DNA from: a virus
Virus record (IMG/VR): IMGVR_UViG_3300008339_009519
Coordinates: 1 to 64,000 of that record
Length of the DNA stretch: 64,000 nt
Reading direction: 5' to 3' (one strand)
Part shown: positions 1 to 8,339 of the stretch, piece after piece
How the letters are laid out: every line of letters begins with the position of its first letter
How positions within the stretch are numbered: the first letter of the stretch is position 1
Position numbers and translations under genes: made by a program
The notes under the pieces: model-generated
The model's database searches: none
The model's input: only the letters and a program-made list of their open reading frames with translations
What the model was told of the DNA's origin: nothing

Positions 1-909
1 TGGTTAAAAAAATACGATTATTCTAATAACAATGGTTACGCAAAAGATCCAATATTTTTATGGGATAGATCAAACTATAATGCTATTCCTACATTTGATT
101 ATTCTTTTCTTTCTGAAAAAAATTCAAGTTCAAAAGAAAACTTATCAAAAATAATAGAAGGATTTTACCAATACGGAATTATTTTTATAAAAAATATTCC
201 AGTACCACATGTTGACGTATTGGATATAGTTGATTTTTTTGGATACATTAGAGAAACAAATTGGGGTAGGACTTATCATGTGAAATCATACGCTGATGCT
301 AATAGTGTTGCATATACAAACCATGCCTTATTTGGACACACAGATGATCCTTATAGGGACCCAATAGCTACAGCGCAGATAAGTTTATTCACTAAAAATA
401 CTACAAAAGGTGGAGAATCTACTTTATGCGATGGTTTTAAAATCGCAGAAGATATGAGAGTTCTGTATCCAGAACATTTTGAGCTTCTTGCAAAAACTCC
501 AATTCATTTTTATTTAAAAGATAATAACAACATTTTTGAATCTATAAAAACAATAATAGAATTAGATTCTATTGGACAAATTAATTGTATTAGATATTCT
601 AATCACTCAAGTCAGCCATTTAATTTGCCTCCAGAAAAAATGTACGATTTTTATGCTGCGTATCAACAATTTGGGAAAATGCGAGAGCATCAAAAGTACC
701 AATTAAAAATAAAGATGAACCAAGGCGATCTTTATATGATAGATAATACTAGGATCTTGCATGGGCGATCAGAGTATAGTGCAACTGAAGGTGAGAGAAA
801 TATCCATGGTTGCTTCCTTGAAAAAGATCAAATTCTTAGTAATTGGAAAATAAATCGTTTGAAAACAGACTCCTACTGGTCTTATTGGCTCAAAATGTCG
901 AGGTACTAA
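1..909 (+). CDS. Gamma-butyrobetaine hydroxylase-like Fe(II)/2OG oxygenase (5' end cut by window)
   Basis: The frame is open from base 1, so the start lies upstream of the window; an internal TTG at 220 is not a convincing start. The fragment resembles gamma-butyrobetaine hydroxylase / trimethyllysine dioxygenase enzymes of the TauD fold. It has FGYIRETNWG, then the HTDD iron-binding HxD motif at about nt 337-345, GGES followed by DGF, and a distal HGR motif near nt 760. Family members hydroxylate quaternary-amine or carboxylate substrates using Fe(II), 2-oxoglutarate and O2. The next gene, an acyl-CoA dehydrogenase, starts one base after the stop, so the two are probably co-translated and may act in one pathway. 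The substrate cannot be told from sequence. Confidence 0.8.
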   Translation, partial: WLKKYDYSNNNGYAKDPIFLWDRSNYNAIPTFDYSFLSEKNSSSKENLSKIIEGFYQYGIIFIKNIPVPHVDVLDIVDFFGYIRETNWGRTYHVKSYADANSVAYTNHALFGHTDDPYRDPIATAQISLFTKNTTKGGESTLCDGFKIAEDMRVLYPEHFELLAKTPIHFYLKDNNNIFESIKTIIELDSIGQINCIRYSNHSSQPFNLPPEKMYDFYAAYQQFGKMREHQKYQLKIKMNQGDLYMIDNTRILHGRSEYSATEGERNIHGCFLEKDQILSNWKINRLKTDSYWSYWLKMSRY

Positions 910-910
910 A

Positions 911-2116
911 ATGAAACCAGTTTATTCTGCTGAAGCAGAAGAATACAGAAATGTAGTTAAAACTTTTTTATCCAATAACCTCCCAAAAGATTGGGCTGGA
1001 ATGGGAAAATTAAATGAAAAAGAATTTAATGAATTTGTTTTACAGTGGAGAAAAAAGCTTTCAACTACAACATTTTTAGCCCCAACTTGGCCCAAAAAGT
1101 ACGGGGGGGCCGACGCCTCTCCGATGGAACATGTAATAATTGCTGAAGAATTTACAAAAGCTGGCGTTCCAATGGGAAGTATCAATGATTCTATGAGTAT
1201 CAGAATGTTAGGGAATACACTTCTGCTTCTTGGCACAGAAGCGCAGAAAGAATACTACTTACCAAAAATTATATCTGGAGAACATGTTTGGTCTCAGGGT
1301 TTTAGTGAACCAAATGCAGGAAGTGATTTAGCTAATATATCTTTGTCCGCCAAAAAATACGGAGATGCTTGGATCTTAAATGGCCAGAAGATATGGACCT
1401 CCTCTGCGATGACGTCTAATCATATAATGACCTTAGCTAGAACTGATAGCACTATGGGCAGGCATAAGGGATTAACATTTTTTTTAGTTGATATGAATCA
1501 ACCGGGTCTTGAGGTAAGACCAATAAATATGTTGTCTGGCTATAAAGAATTTAATGAAGTATTTTATAGGGACGTTGTAGTAAAAGAGGAAGAGATCCTT
1601 GGTGAGATAAACAATGGTTGGGCAGTTGCTATGACTCTTTTGGGCCATGAGAGAGGTGGCAATGCGTCAGTACTCCCAATTCTTCTTGAAGAAGAGATCC
1701 AAAAATTAATTAGACTAGCACAGCAAAACAAAACTAATTTGAGCCCAATTATACGAGATTCGTTGGCAGCATGCTACTCAAAAGTCCAAATTTTAAAATG
1801 GTCTGGTCTAAGAACATTATCAAAATATTTACACGGTGCTCAATTGGGTCCAGAATCCGCAATAGCCAAATTAGCTTGGAGTGAGTATCACCAAGAAGTT
1901 TTGGAGCTTTCTACTGAAATACTAGGTGCAGAAGCCATGATCTTAGAGGGAAGAAAGCCATCAAACCTGTTGATAACAGATGATATAGGTTCAGAAAACT
2001 CTTCGATGAGTTGGATTATGACATTTTTAAACGCTAGATCAGAGATAATCTATGCGGGCTCTTCTGAAATACAAAGAAATATCATTGCAGAAAAAGTGTT
2101 GGGACTGCCTAAATAA
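911..2116 (+). CDS. Acyl-CoA dehydrogenase family flavoenzyme
   Basis: 401 residues, the normal family length. The order of motifs is that of acyl-CoA dehydrogenases: helical N-terminal domain with WPKKYGG, FSEPNAGSDLA (FAD/substrate loop), NGQKIWTSSA, and a C-terminal AGSSEIQRNIIAEKVLGLP. At the position where MCAD has its catalytic Glu (IYEGT) this protein has Ala (IYAGS). That also occurs in actinobacterial-type members that place the base elsewhere, so it need not mean inactivity. It starts one base after the oxygenase stop. Acyl-CoA dehydrogenases are rare in phages. With the upstream gamma-butyrobetaine-hydroxylase-like gene it may form an auxiliary metabolic pair acting on an acyl-CoA or acyl chain (inference). 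Confidence 0.92.
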   Translation: MKPVYSAEAEEYRNVVKTFLSNNLPKDWAGMGKLNEKEFNEFVLQWRKKLSTTTFLAPTWPKKYGGADASPMEHVIIAEEFTKAGVPMGSINDSMSIRMLGNTLLLLGTEAQKEYYLPKIISGEHVWSQGFSEPNAGSDLANISLSAKKYGDAWILNGQKIWTSSAMTSNHIMTLARTDSTMGRHKGLTFFLVDMNQPGLEVRPINMLSGYKEFNEVFYRDVVVKEEEILGEINNGWAVAMTLLGHERGGNASVLPILLEEEIQKLIRLAQQNKTNLSPIIRDSLAACYSKVQILKWSGLRTLSKYLHGAQLGPESAIAKLAWSEYHQEVLELSTEILGAEAMILEGRKPSNLLITDDIGSENSSMSWIMTFLNARSEIIYAGSSEIQRNIIAEKVLGLPK

Positions 2117-2127
2117 ATCGTTACTAT

Positions 2128-2158
2128 ATCCCCTATAATACTTTAATTTGAAGGGGAT
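2128..2158 (+). promoter_or_regulatory. Possible RBS-masking hairpin and -10 element
   Basis: ATCCCCT at 2128-2134 can pair with AGGGGAT at 2152-2158. The 3' arm contains the AAGGGG ribosome-binding site of the GTG start at 2162. TATAAT at 2134-2139 sits just after the 5' arm and could be a -10 box. A transcript starting inside the element would lack the 5' arm and leave the RBS free, while read-through transcripts could be masked. Inferred from pairing only. Confidence 0.35.
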
Positions 2159-2161
2159 TTT

Positions 2162-2413
2162 GTGGAGCAAATAAAGAATATAATAATGCGTATTGTTGCA
2201 ACTTTTGCAGCGTCTGGTCTTGGCGTAATTGGTGCTGGTACAATAGCCGGAGTGCCACTTTGGAAAGCAGTTTTTATGGCAGGGATTGCTGGAGTAGCAA
2301 CCGTAATTGAAGGTCTTTCAAGAGCTTTTTTAGACGACGGGAAACTTTCAGTTGCTGAAATTAATCAGGTATTTAATCAAGTAGACAAAAAGGTTAAAAA
2401 AGCAGGCGAATGA
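2162..2413 (+). CDS. Small membrane protein, holin-like
   Basis: 83 residues from a GTG start preceded by AAGGGG. It has two closely spaced hydrophobic segments, about residues 8-28 and 31-50, rich in Gly and Ala, then an acidic linker (LDDGKLSVAEIN) and a Lys-rich tail. The arrangement resembles small phage holins. Further tiny membrane and lipoprotein genes follow, overlapping each other, which supports a lysis or envelope cassette. The endolysin is far away (14889-15669), so the lysis role is an inference. Confidence 0.5.
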   Translation: MEQIKNIIMRIVATFAASGLGVIGAGTIAGVPLWKAVFMAGIAGVATVIEGLSRAFLDDGKLSVAEINQVFNQVDKKVKKAGE

Positions 2414-2538
2414 TGCGTCAAAATCATGAAAAGTCTGAGTGCAAATGCGCACATTGCGATTGTGAAACCTCATGTTTGAACAGTTGTACTTGCAACGAAT
2501 TAATGGGTTATAGTGCATGTACAAGTCATCACGATTAA
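2410..2538 (+). CDS. Tiny Cys/His-rich protein
   Basis: 42 residues starting at an ATGATG that overlaps the stop of the previous gene. It has nine Cys spaced mostly two to four residues apart (ECKCAHCDCETSC, then CTC and AC) plus several His, ending CTSHHD. The spacing looks metal-binding, metallothionein- or zinc-knuckle-like. I do not recognise a family. Translational coupling to 2162-2413 and overlap with the start of 2517-2750 support it as a real gene. Confidence 0.45.
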   Translation: MMRQNHEKSECKCAHCDCETSCLNSCTCNELMGYSACTSHHD

Positions 2539-2750
2539 TTAAACTGCTTCCAATCATGCTGATTGCAGTTTCAGCCTGCGGCTATGACGGAAGCTATAGA
2601 TATGAGTGTCAAGATCCAGAGAATTGGGAAGCAGAGGAGTGTAATCCACCATTATGTCTAGTAGATGGAATGTGCACAGAAACATTGCTTGGTTTCGATC
2701 CAAGCGAAACAACAATAGAAACACCTACACAAGAAACGGTAGCGCCATGA
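2517..2750 (+). CDS. Small predicted lipoprotein
   Basis: 77 residues. Basic N-terminus, hydrophobic stretch LLPIMLIAVSAC, and a lipobox (VSAC) predict signal peptidase II cleavage with Cys as the mature N-terminus. The mature part is acidic and has several Cys pairs (YEC, EEC, PPLC, GMC), followed by a Thr/Glu/Pro tail. It starts inside the preceding Cys-rich gene and its TGA overlaps the next ATG (ATGA at 2747-2750). Possible spanin-like or envelope role; not recognised as a known family. Confidence 0.6.
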   Translation: MYKSSRLIKLLPIMLIAVSACGYDGSYRYECQDPENWEAEECNPPLCLVDGMCTETLLGFDPSETTIETPTQETVAP

Positions 2751-3010
2751 AAAAAAGACTAACACCCGAAGAACTTGATGCTCGATTAAAATTTGTTGTT
2801 GGATGTGTTTTGGCTGGTGTTTTAACACTAACAACAATTGGTGTTTTATACGCATTAGTGTTTGTCACACAGCCAATTGGCGCTCAAGCTGAAAATGACA
2901 AAATGTTTTTTGGAGTTCTTTCTAGCGTTGCCACCTTTATCACTGGAACACTTGCTGGCCTAATGATATCTACTGGTCGTAATTCTAAAGAAGAAGAATT
3001 AGAAGACTAA
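2747..3010 (+). CDS. Two-TM small membrane protein, holin candidate
   Basis: 87 residues from ATG 2747, which overlaps the upstream stop as ATGA; longer readings in this frame run through the lipoprotein gene and are unlikely. The N-terminus is charged (MKKRLTPEELDARLK). There are hydrophobic segments at about residues 16-43 and 54-75, and the tail is acidic (KEEELED). Topology and size fit a class II holin or an accessory membrane protein common in actinophages. It converges on the minus-strand gene 3007-3639, overlapping by four bases. Confidence 0.6.
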   Translation: MKKRLTPEELDARLKFVVGCVLAGVLTLTTIGVLYALVFVTQPIGAQAENDKMFFGVLSSVATFITGTLAGLMISTGRNSKEEELED

Positions 3011-3639
3011 GAGTACGGCTTATTTAGCCATTTTTTTACAACCCAAAAAGTTGTTGTGACATAACGATCACCAGATGTTACTGGATTTACGCCATGAGCG
3101 TAATTTCCACCTGCTGGGAATATTAACACTGAACCAGCTTTTGGCTTGAATTCAAGATCGTACTGGCTAAAAAATATTTCTCCACCAGTGTAGTTATCAT
3201 TATAATATAGTATATTGCTGACATCTCTCCAAGATTCACAGATCTTATCTGCGTGCTCATTTAGCATAGAGCCTGTTCTATATTCGGTAATGCTGTTTAT
3301 TTCAGATTTTTCTAATTCACATTCAAATGTTTCTTCCAGAAGAAGTTGAACCTTGTCCCTATACTTAATAAGTACTTCTAGTAAGTCTCTGGTATTTTGA
3401 TTAAAGTTTGGATCGTCTGGATGACAATCTTGGACCAAATAGGCCCTTAAAGGGTATTCATGCATTTTATATTTATCTATGACAAAGTTTCCATCTTTAA
3501 TTCCTTTGTCAATAGTGAGTAAATCTTCTTCTGAGATAAAATTTTCAATTAAGTAAATATTTTTAACATCGTCAGTATCTATGAGTAGATCTTTGCTGCC
3601 TTCATAGATATATCCACTTTTATTTGGAATAATTGCCAT
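3007..3639 (-). CDS. Prolyl 4-hydroxylase-like Fe(II)/2OG oxygenase
   Basis: 210 residues. The double-stranded beta-helix core shows HxD (NEHADK), distal His in AHGVNP and the 2OG-binding Arg in SGDRYV, the P4H-family order. Before it is YYNDNYTGGEIFF, a typical P4H strand, and KPKAGSVLIFP. Such enzymes hydroxylate peptidyl or free amino acids; phage members have unknown targets. It lies between the lysis-like cassette and the giant surface protein. CTATATAG at 3673-3680 lies about 33 bases upstream of the start and may be its promoter core. Confidence 0.85.
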   Translation of the reverse strand: MAIIPNKSGYIYEGSKDLLIDTDDVKNIYLIENFISEEDLLTIDKGIKDGNFVIDKYKMHEYPLRAYLVQDCHPDDPNFNQNTRDLLEVLIKYRDKVQLLLEETFECELEKSEINSITEYRTGSMLNEHADKICESWRDVSNILYYNDNYTGGEIFFSQYDLEFKPKAGSVLIFPAGGNYAHGVNPVTSGDRYVTTTFWVVKKWLNKPYS

Positions 3640-3671
3640 ATTTATATAATACCATATTTCATTTTAAAATT

Positions 3672-3744
3672 CCTATATAGGGTTAAAATGAGAAAAAATT
3701 TTTAAGGGGGTTTTCCATTTTTGAACTTTTTCCCTATATAGGGA
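3672..3744. repeat. Two palindromes with CTATATAG core
   Basis: CCTATATAGG at 3672-3681 and the perfect 14-base palindrome TCCCTATATAGGGA at 3731-3744 lie 50 bases apart in the only non-coding gap here (3640-3747). The same CTATATAG core occurs at 39975-39982 upstream of the 39326-39946 gene. They could be phage late-promoter cores or operator half-sites; the 14-base copy next to T-runs could also act as a weak terminator. Assigned from pattern only. Confidence 0.4.
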
Positions 3745-3747
3745 TTT

Positions 3748-3909
3748 TTATTTTTTTATTAGATTATATAGATCTAATAACATGTTCTCCACTTCTTGGT
3801 GAGAAAATAACTCTCTTTCAGCTTTAGATACTTCTTTTAAAAAATTTTCAACAGAAAGTTTTATCTCTTCTGTTTTAGGATCCTTTACTGCAGAAAGTAT
3901 TCTACTCAT
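3748..3909 (-). CDS. Small hypothetical helical protein
   Basis: 53 residues starting immediately after the stop of the giant surface-protein gene, with no gap. The sequence is charged and predicted alpha-helical (ENFLKEVSKAERELF; EVENMLLDLYNLIKK). I recognise no domain. Direct abutment to the upstream gene suggests co-transcription and possibly a partner role. Confidence 0.5.
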   Translation of the reverse strand: MSRILSAVKDPKTEEIKLSVENFLKEVSKAERELFSHQEVENMLLDLYNLIKK

Positions 3910-6900
3910 TTAAGCCTCGTCGTTTTTTAAAAGAACATGTATGTAGTGGACAGCTAGGGCAACGCCTGTTGCTATCATGGCTGTCTTTCTTGTGTCGCCG
4001 GACAATGTAATGAATACAACAACGCTACCAGCTAACGTGAATGATAGTGCAGCTGTTTCATTAACGAACTTTCTTACTAGTCCGAACCAACTTATTTTTC
4101 TCTTCCATGTACCCTCCTCCAGGTAATAATTAAATATGCTGTTTCTTGTATATTCTTCGTCGTCTTCGTCATCCAAGCCTGCTATTTCTCCAGCTGGCTC
4201 TTCTCCCTCTTCTTCTCTCCTACTGCGTCCTTCTGGGCTAGAACTACCAGATCCTCCAGAACCGCTTCCAGAGCCTCCTGTAGAGCCTCCAGAAGGCCCC
4301 CCAGTGGCTGCAGCTGCAGCAACGCCAGCAACCGCTGTGGTGGCTGCTATAAGCGTTCTACGAGCTCCTACGTCAACCTGTGAGCCGACTGGCACGTAAT
4401 CATCCAGACCCTCACCATACACGTCAATGGTCTCTTCAAAAGTTTCTTTAATTTCCTCAGGAGCATTAGTTACGGCTTCAACGAGAGCTGCTTCTTCTGT
4501 TGCGGTTAAGTCTTCAACTGGGATGGTTTCGAACACAGCCTCTGCTTGAGTGGTGTCAATACTTTCGAGAACTTTAGAACTGCTAGCAAGGGCGGTTGCC
4601 TGGTCTTCTGTTACACCGTTTTCAAGTACTGCATCAACAGCTTCAGCAACTTGTTCTTCAGATACAGTATCGGATTCAAGAACATTCAAAACTTCAGTAA
4701 ATTGTTCGTCTGTTATATCTTCTGTGATAATAGAATCTATAACTGCAGTAAACTGTTCGTCAGATAATGGCTCATCAAACACAGCGTCAAGAACTGCAGC
4801 AAATTCTTCTACAGAAACGTCAGCTGACAACACTGTATCAAGAGCTGCCACTAATACTTCTGCATCTGCATCTGCAGTAAACACAGTATCGAGTACCTCT
4901 GTTAATTGTTCAGCAGATATATCAGAAGCAAAAATGTCTTCTAGTACTGTGGCCACTTCCTCCGAAGAAGTAATATCTATGTCTTCAATAATATTATTTA
5001 TTTCTTCGTCAGTGAAATCAGTTGTTTCATCTGGTATAGTGTCTACAGGAGGTTCAGTTGATTCTGTTTCAGGTTCTGTCGTCGTTGTATCTTCTTCTAC
5101 AGTTGTTGTTTCTGTTTCTTCAGGCAGCGTCTCTTCTGTGGCTGGGGTGGTGTCTTCTGGGACTGTGGTCTCTGGCTCAGGCGATACAGGGACGACTACT
5201 ACCACTGGCTCTGTGGTTGTTGTCCCTGGTTCTGGTTCCGGTGCTACTGAACTACTCGTAGGAACTGAACTGCTAGTTGGCACTGAACTGCTAGTAGTCG
5301 TAGTGCTTGAAGAAACACCAACCTGGATTGACACAGTGTTTGAATTAGCTGAATACTTACCGAATGTGTCGTTGTCAGAGCGAATATGAAAAAGCCAAGT
5401 AGTTCCGCTTGGCATCAAACTTTCGAGCAGTGAATAGCCAATTGTGTAGTTTGTATTTAAAGCATTTGTATCACCGACATTCCCAGTTGCAACACCCCAA
5501 CCGCTCTGTCCTGCCGTATTTAAACTGATGGCATATCTTTCAGGTAGATATCCACCAGTAGTTGGCGCATCCCAGTCAAGTAGGATTTCAGAGCCGGTAT
5601 CAGTTACTGTTAGGTTTGATGGGGCACCAATTGTGTCTGGAAATGTATTAGAACTTTGTGTAAACACTGTTCCAGTTGTGTATGGGCGAGCAGTTCCCTC
5701 AACCTGGGTCGTTCCATTCCATTGATAGTGACGAATCCAAACACCTGAAGCATCCCAGGAGTTGCCGGTTACTGTTGACCAACTTTGGTTCTTTTGACCA
5801 TTATTGTATGTGTCGTCAAGATAAATAGCGATTGCATTTGTTGTGAATGTATTGCCACTAATGAGACGGTTGTCGGTTCCCATGTTGAAAGTCGGTGGAA
5901 TCCAGCCGTTGTGATAAACACCAATTCCATTGTTTGTAAATGTGGAATTTAGAACCTGCCCACGATTTAGTCCTTGGATGTTTACTGCATAAGAGTTATT
6001 TGTAAATGTTGAGTTCTGCACTTTTGTAAAGCGCTGGGTATTGATACCAGAACCGTTATTGCTAAATACGCAATTATTTACATATGTTTTGTTTTGGAAA
6101 GCAGAATCCGTTTGGTCTGCCCATGTTGTAACTCCAGCAGGAAGTTGTGGGGTTGAGCCGTGGTCTCCACCAATACCAATACTTAGGTAGTCAAATGTAC
6201 AGTTGGTATATGTTGCTGTTGATCCAGCAGCATTATTCCAAACAGCACTACCACCAGTCATTGCTGTGAATCTAATGTTTGTTGCAACAACCGTTCCTTG
6301 GGAGTTGTAAATAAGACCACCGTAAACATTTTGCCCTTGTTTAAGGGTCATGTCAGAGACCGTAAGGCTCTTGCCAGATGGAACGTTAAATATTCGGTAC
6401 AGGTTATTTCCATCAATTATGGTTTGCGTTCTTCCGTTACCAGTAATTGTCACATTTTGAGTTATCTGTGGCAGTGCGCTAGCCAGAGTTATCGTTCCAT
6501 CAACGCTAAATGTGATTGAGTCGTATATACCGCCAGCAGTAGCGTTTGCTTGAGTTATTGCCCAACGAAGAGTCCCGTTTGCGGTCGTATCTTCAAGGCT
6601 TGTTACCACTAGGGATGTTGGTGCAGGGATGTCATTAGGGACAAACGAAAGAGTTGAACCATACGCCGAACCTGAAGCATTGGTTACTTTTAGCCTGAAG
6701 TAATAAGTGGTTGAGCCAGTCAAGCCAGAAACAACAGTCGATACAGTTGAAAGCGAAGTTCCAGTAAATGTTCCAGATACCGGAATGTCAACGACAGTTC
6801 CAGAGAAGTCAGCCGTAGTGCTGTACTGGAATACTGCTGTTGAACTAAATCCATTAGGGTTTAACGTTCCAGAAAGTGTTACAGGGCCGTCATCAACAGT

Positions 6901-8211
6901 TACTGTTGGTTCCTCTGATGAAACTATTGGTGCAGTAGCAGCAAGTGTGTCAAAGTCAAATACAGCAGACTCTGTTGTTCCAGTTTCGTTAGTTGCAACA
7001 ATCTTTGCGTAGTAGGTTTGGCTTGGATCAAGACCAGTAATTTCTGCACTGGCTGCTAATTCATCGGAGCCCGTGAAAGTTCCCATTGATACTGAACTAG
7101 AAGTAGTAAAGCTTGAGTCAGTTGAGTAAACAAGTTCTGCTGTAGTCGAGAACCCCTTGGGGTTCACTGTTGATGCAACGGTTGCAGAGGTCTGTCCAAT
7201 GCCGCTTACTACTGGTGCGCCTAGAACTGGAGCGTTATTTCCATCAGCTGAAAGCACATAGCTAATACGAAAAGAAGTTGATGCACCAGCACCAAGTGTT
7301 GGAACATTTAGTGCTACGTAGATTCCAGCGTCGGCGTATATTTCTCCAATATTGCCAAGGTACGCTCCGCTTGTTGCAAGAGTGTTTCCAGCATTCCAAA
7401 TGTCTGCAGGGTCTGGAGAAGAGAATCCACCAGTTTGTCTGGCTACACGAGCACGAGCATCAAATGATTGTAGAGCGATGAATGCACCGTTACCCCATCT
7501 TGCTGTTGCTTGCGCTTCTGCTCCTTGACCAGTTACGGCATTGCATGATTGAAAAGTTGTTGTATTACCAGTACTACCTGCACATGTCATTGAGCCAGAA
7601 CCAGTTGCATTGTCTGGGTCAAATCCACGACCAAAGAAAACATCGCTAATCGCAGAGCTAGTTGTGTTGGTGAGAGTAACGTCGGTATGGAGTGCTTGCC
7701 CTGCTGTTGGCACACAATACCTTTGGGAAACGCTTACGCCGTTATAGGGACTTGCGCTGCTCCAAGATACACACTGAGAGGAGCCAGAGTTTTGGATGTC
7801 TGAAACTGCACCTGCGATACCTGTTTGGCCATTGTCATTTTTGCCTACGCTCCCAGCAACCTTCATTTGCCAGCCTTCAAACGGTGAGCCAGGGCAGAAG
7901 AAGTCTCCGTCATCTGTAGTGACGCCCCAGCCGTCCATTTCTCTGTCAACGCGAAAGCCAAGACAGTTTGATGGGTTCTGGTTGAATCCAGAGGGAACAC
8001 TCGTAGAGCCAAAAGCTCCGTTTGCTCGCACACCAACTTCAGCAAACTCGCCCTGCAGGAATGCCTGGTCCCCAGAAATCTTCGTATTTGTAGAAAATGT
8101 GGCTTGAGCAGGACCAGACGGCGGAACAAAAGATCCTATTAAAAATAGAGGAACAAAAATCCATGCTGCCTTACGCGTAAAAGCGTAGCGTAATCTATTA
8201 AGTATATTCAA
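3910..8211 (-). CDS. Giant secreted surface protein: beta-helix, Fn3-like repeats, helical repeats, C-terminal TM
   Basis: 1433 residues from a TTG start with AAGGGG seven bases upstream. It begins with a signal peptide (TM about residues 15-35, cleavage near PAQA). Next come a beta-rich domain (40-310), two or three ~90-residue Fn3-like domains with the 'VNPKGFS/LNPNGFS' signature (about 320-530), a right-handed beta-helix region rich in TNNS-type turns (about 540-850), one more Fn3-like domain, and a Ser/Thr/Val/Pro/Glu linker (about 960-1070). Then there are seven or so ~23-residue acidic helical repeats (EQFTEVLD-type), a Gly/Ser linker, and a C-terminal hydrophobic hairpin. The architecture looks like an actinobacterial cell-surface protein, not a virion part. 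Base composition is richer in G+C than neighbouring genes, which suggests transfer from a host. No CGG codons seen. Confidence 0.8.
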   Translation of the reverse strand: MNILNRLRYAFTRKAAWIFVPLFLIGSFVPPSGPAQATFSTNTKISGDQAFLQGEFAEVGVRANGAFGSTSVPSGFNQNPSNCLGFRVDREMDGWGVTTDDGDFFCPGSPFEGWQMKVAGSVGKNDNGQTGIAGAVSDIQNSGSSQCVSWSSASPYNGVSVSQRYCVPTAGQALHTDVTLTNTTSSAISDVFFGRGFDPDNATGSGSMTCAGSTGNTTTFQSCNAVTGQGAEAQATARWGNGAFIALQSFDARARVARQTGGFSSPDPADIWNAGNTLATSGAYLGNIGEIYADAGIYVALNVPTLGAGASTSFRISYVLSADGNNAPVLGAPVVSGIGQTSATVASTVNPKGFSTTAELVYSTDSSFTTSSSVSMGTFTGSDELAASAEITGLDPSQTYYAKIVATNETGTTESAVFDFDTLAATAPIVSSEEPTVTVDDGPVTLSGTLNPNGFSSTAVFQYSTTADFSGTVVDIPVSGTFTGTSLSTVSTVVSGLTGSTTYYFRLKVTNASGSAYGSTLSFVPNDIPAPTSLVVTSLEDTTANGTLRWAITQANATAGGIYDSITFSVDGTITLASALPQITQNVTITGNGRTQTIIDGNNLYRIFNVPSGKSLTVSDMTLKQGQNVYGGLIYNSQGTVVATNIRFTAMTGGSAVWNNAAGSTATYTNCTFDYLSIGIGGDHGSTPQLPAGVTTWADQTDSAFQNKTYVNNCVFSNNGSGINTQRFTKVQNSTFTNNSYAVNIQGLNRGQVLNSTFTNNGIGVYHNGWIPPTFNMGTDNRLISGNTFTTNAIAIYLDDTYNNGQKNQSWSTVTGNSWDASGVWIRHYQWNGTTQVEGTARPYTTGTVFTQSSNTFPDTIGAPSNLTVTDTGSEILLDWDAPTTGGYLPERYAISLNTAGQSGWGVATGNVGDTNALNTNYTIGYSLLESLMPSGTTWLFHIRSDNDTFGKYSANSNTVSIQVGVSSSTTTTSSSVPTSSSVPTSSSVAPEPEPGTTTTEPVVVVVPVSPEPETTVPEDTTPATEETLPEETETTTVEEDTTTTEPETESTEPPVDTIPDETTDFTDEEINNIIEDIDITSSEEVATVLEDIFASDISAEQLTEVLDTVFTADADAEVLVAALDTVLSADVSVEEFAAVLDAVFDEPLSDEQFTAVIDSIITEDITDEQFTEVLNVLESDTVSEEQVAEAVDAVLENGVTEDQATALASSSKVLESIDTTQAEAVFETIPVEDLTATEEAALVEAVTNAPEEIKETFEETIDVYGEGLDDYVPVGSQVDVGARRTLIAATTAVAGVAAAAATGGPSGGSTGGSGSGSGGSGSSSPEGRSRREEEGEEPAGEIAGLDDEDDEEYTRNSIFNYYLEEGTWKRKISWFGLVRKFVNETAALSFTLAGSVVVFITLSGDTRKTAMIATGVALAVHYIHVLLKNDEA

Positions 8212-8261
8212 CCGACATCCCCTTCAGTTAGACACTCCTAATAGTAACAACTAAAATAAAA

Positions 8262-8296
8262 AAAAATCCCCATCTCTAAATAAGCTGGGGATTTTT
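8262..8296 (-). terminator. Strong intrinsic terminator (bidirectional)
   Basis: AAAAATCCCCA at 8262-8272 pairs with TGGGGATTTTT at 8286-8296 around a 13-base loop, flanked by A-runs and T-runs on both sides. It would stop minus-strand transcription coming out of the sugar-modification cassette (8340-13745) before the giant surface gene, which must then have its own promoter in 8212-8261. Confidence 0.8.
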
Positions 8297-8339
8297 TACG
8301 CTATAGAGCGTCGGTTTCCGTAGACAAAGTATACCAGAA

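Noticed and set aside
2654-2746. N-terminal extension of the two-TM protein
   Set aside because: It lies wholly within the lipoprotein gene in another frame; ATGA at 2747 is the natural start.
4550-5389. 279-codon plus-strand frame opposite the surface protein
   Set aside because: Its Ser/Thr/Val composition is the complement of the repeat and linker region on the minus strand; no start signal or domain.
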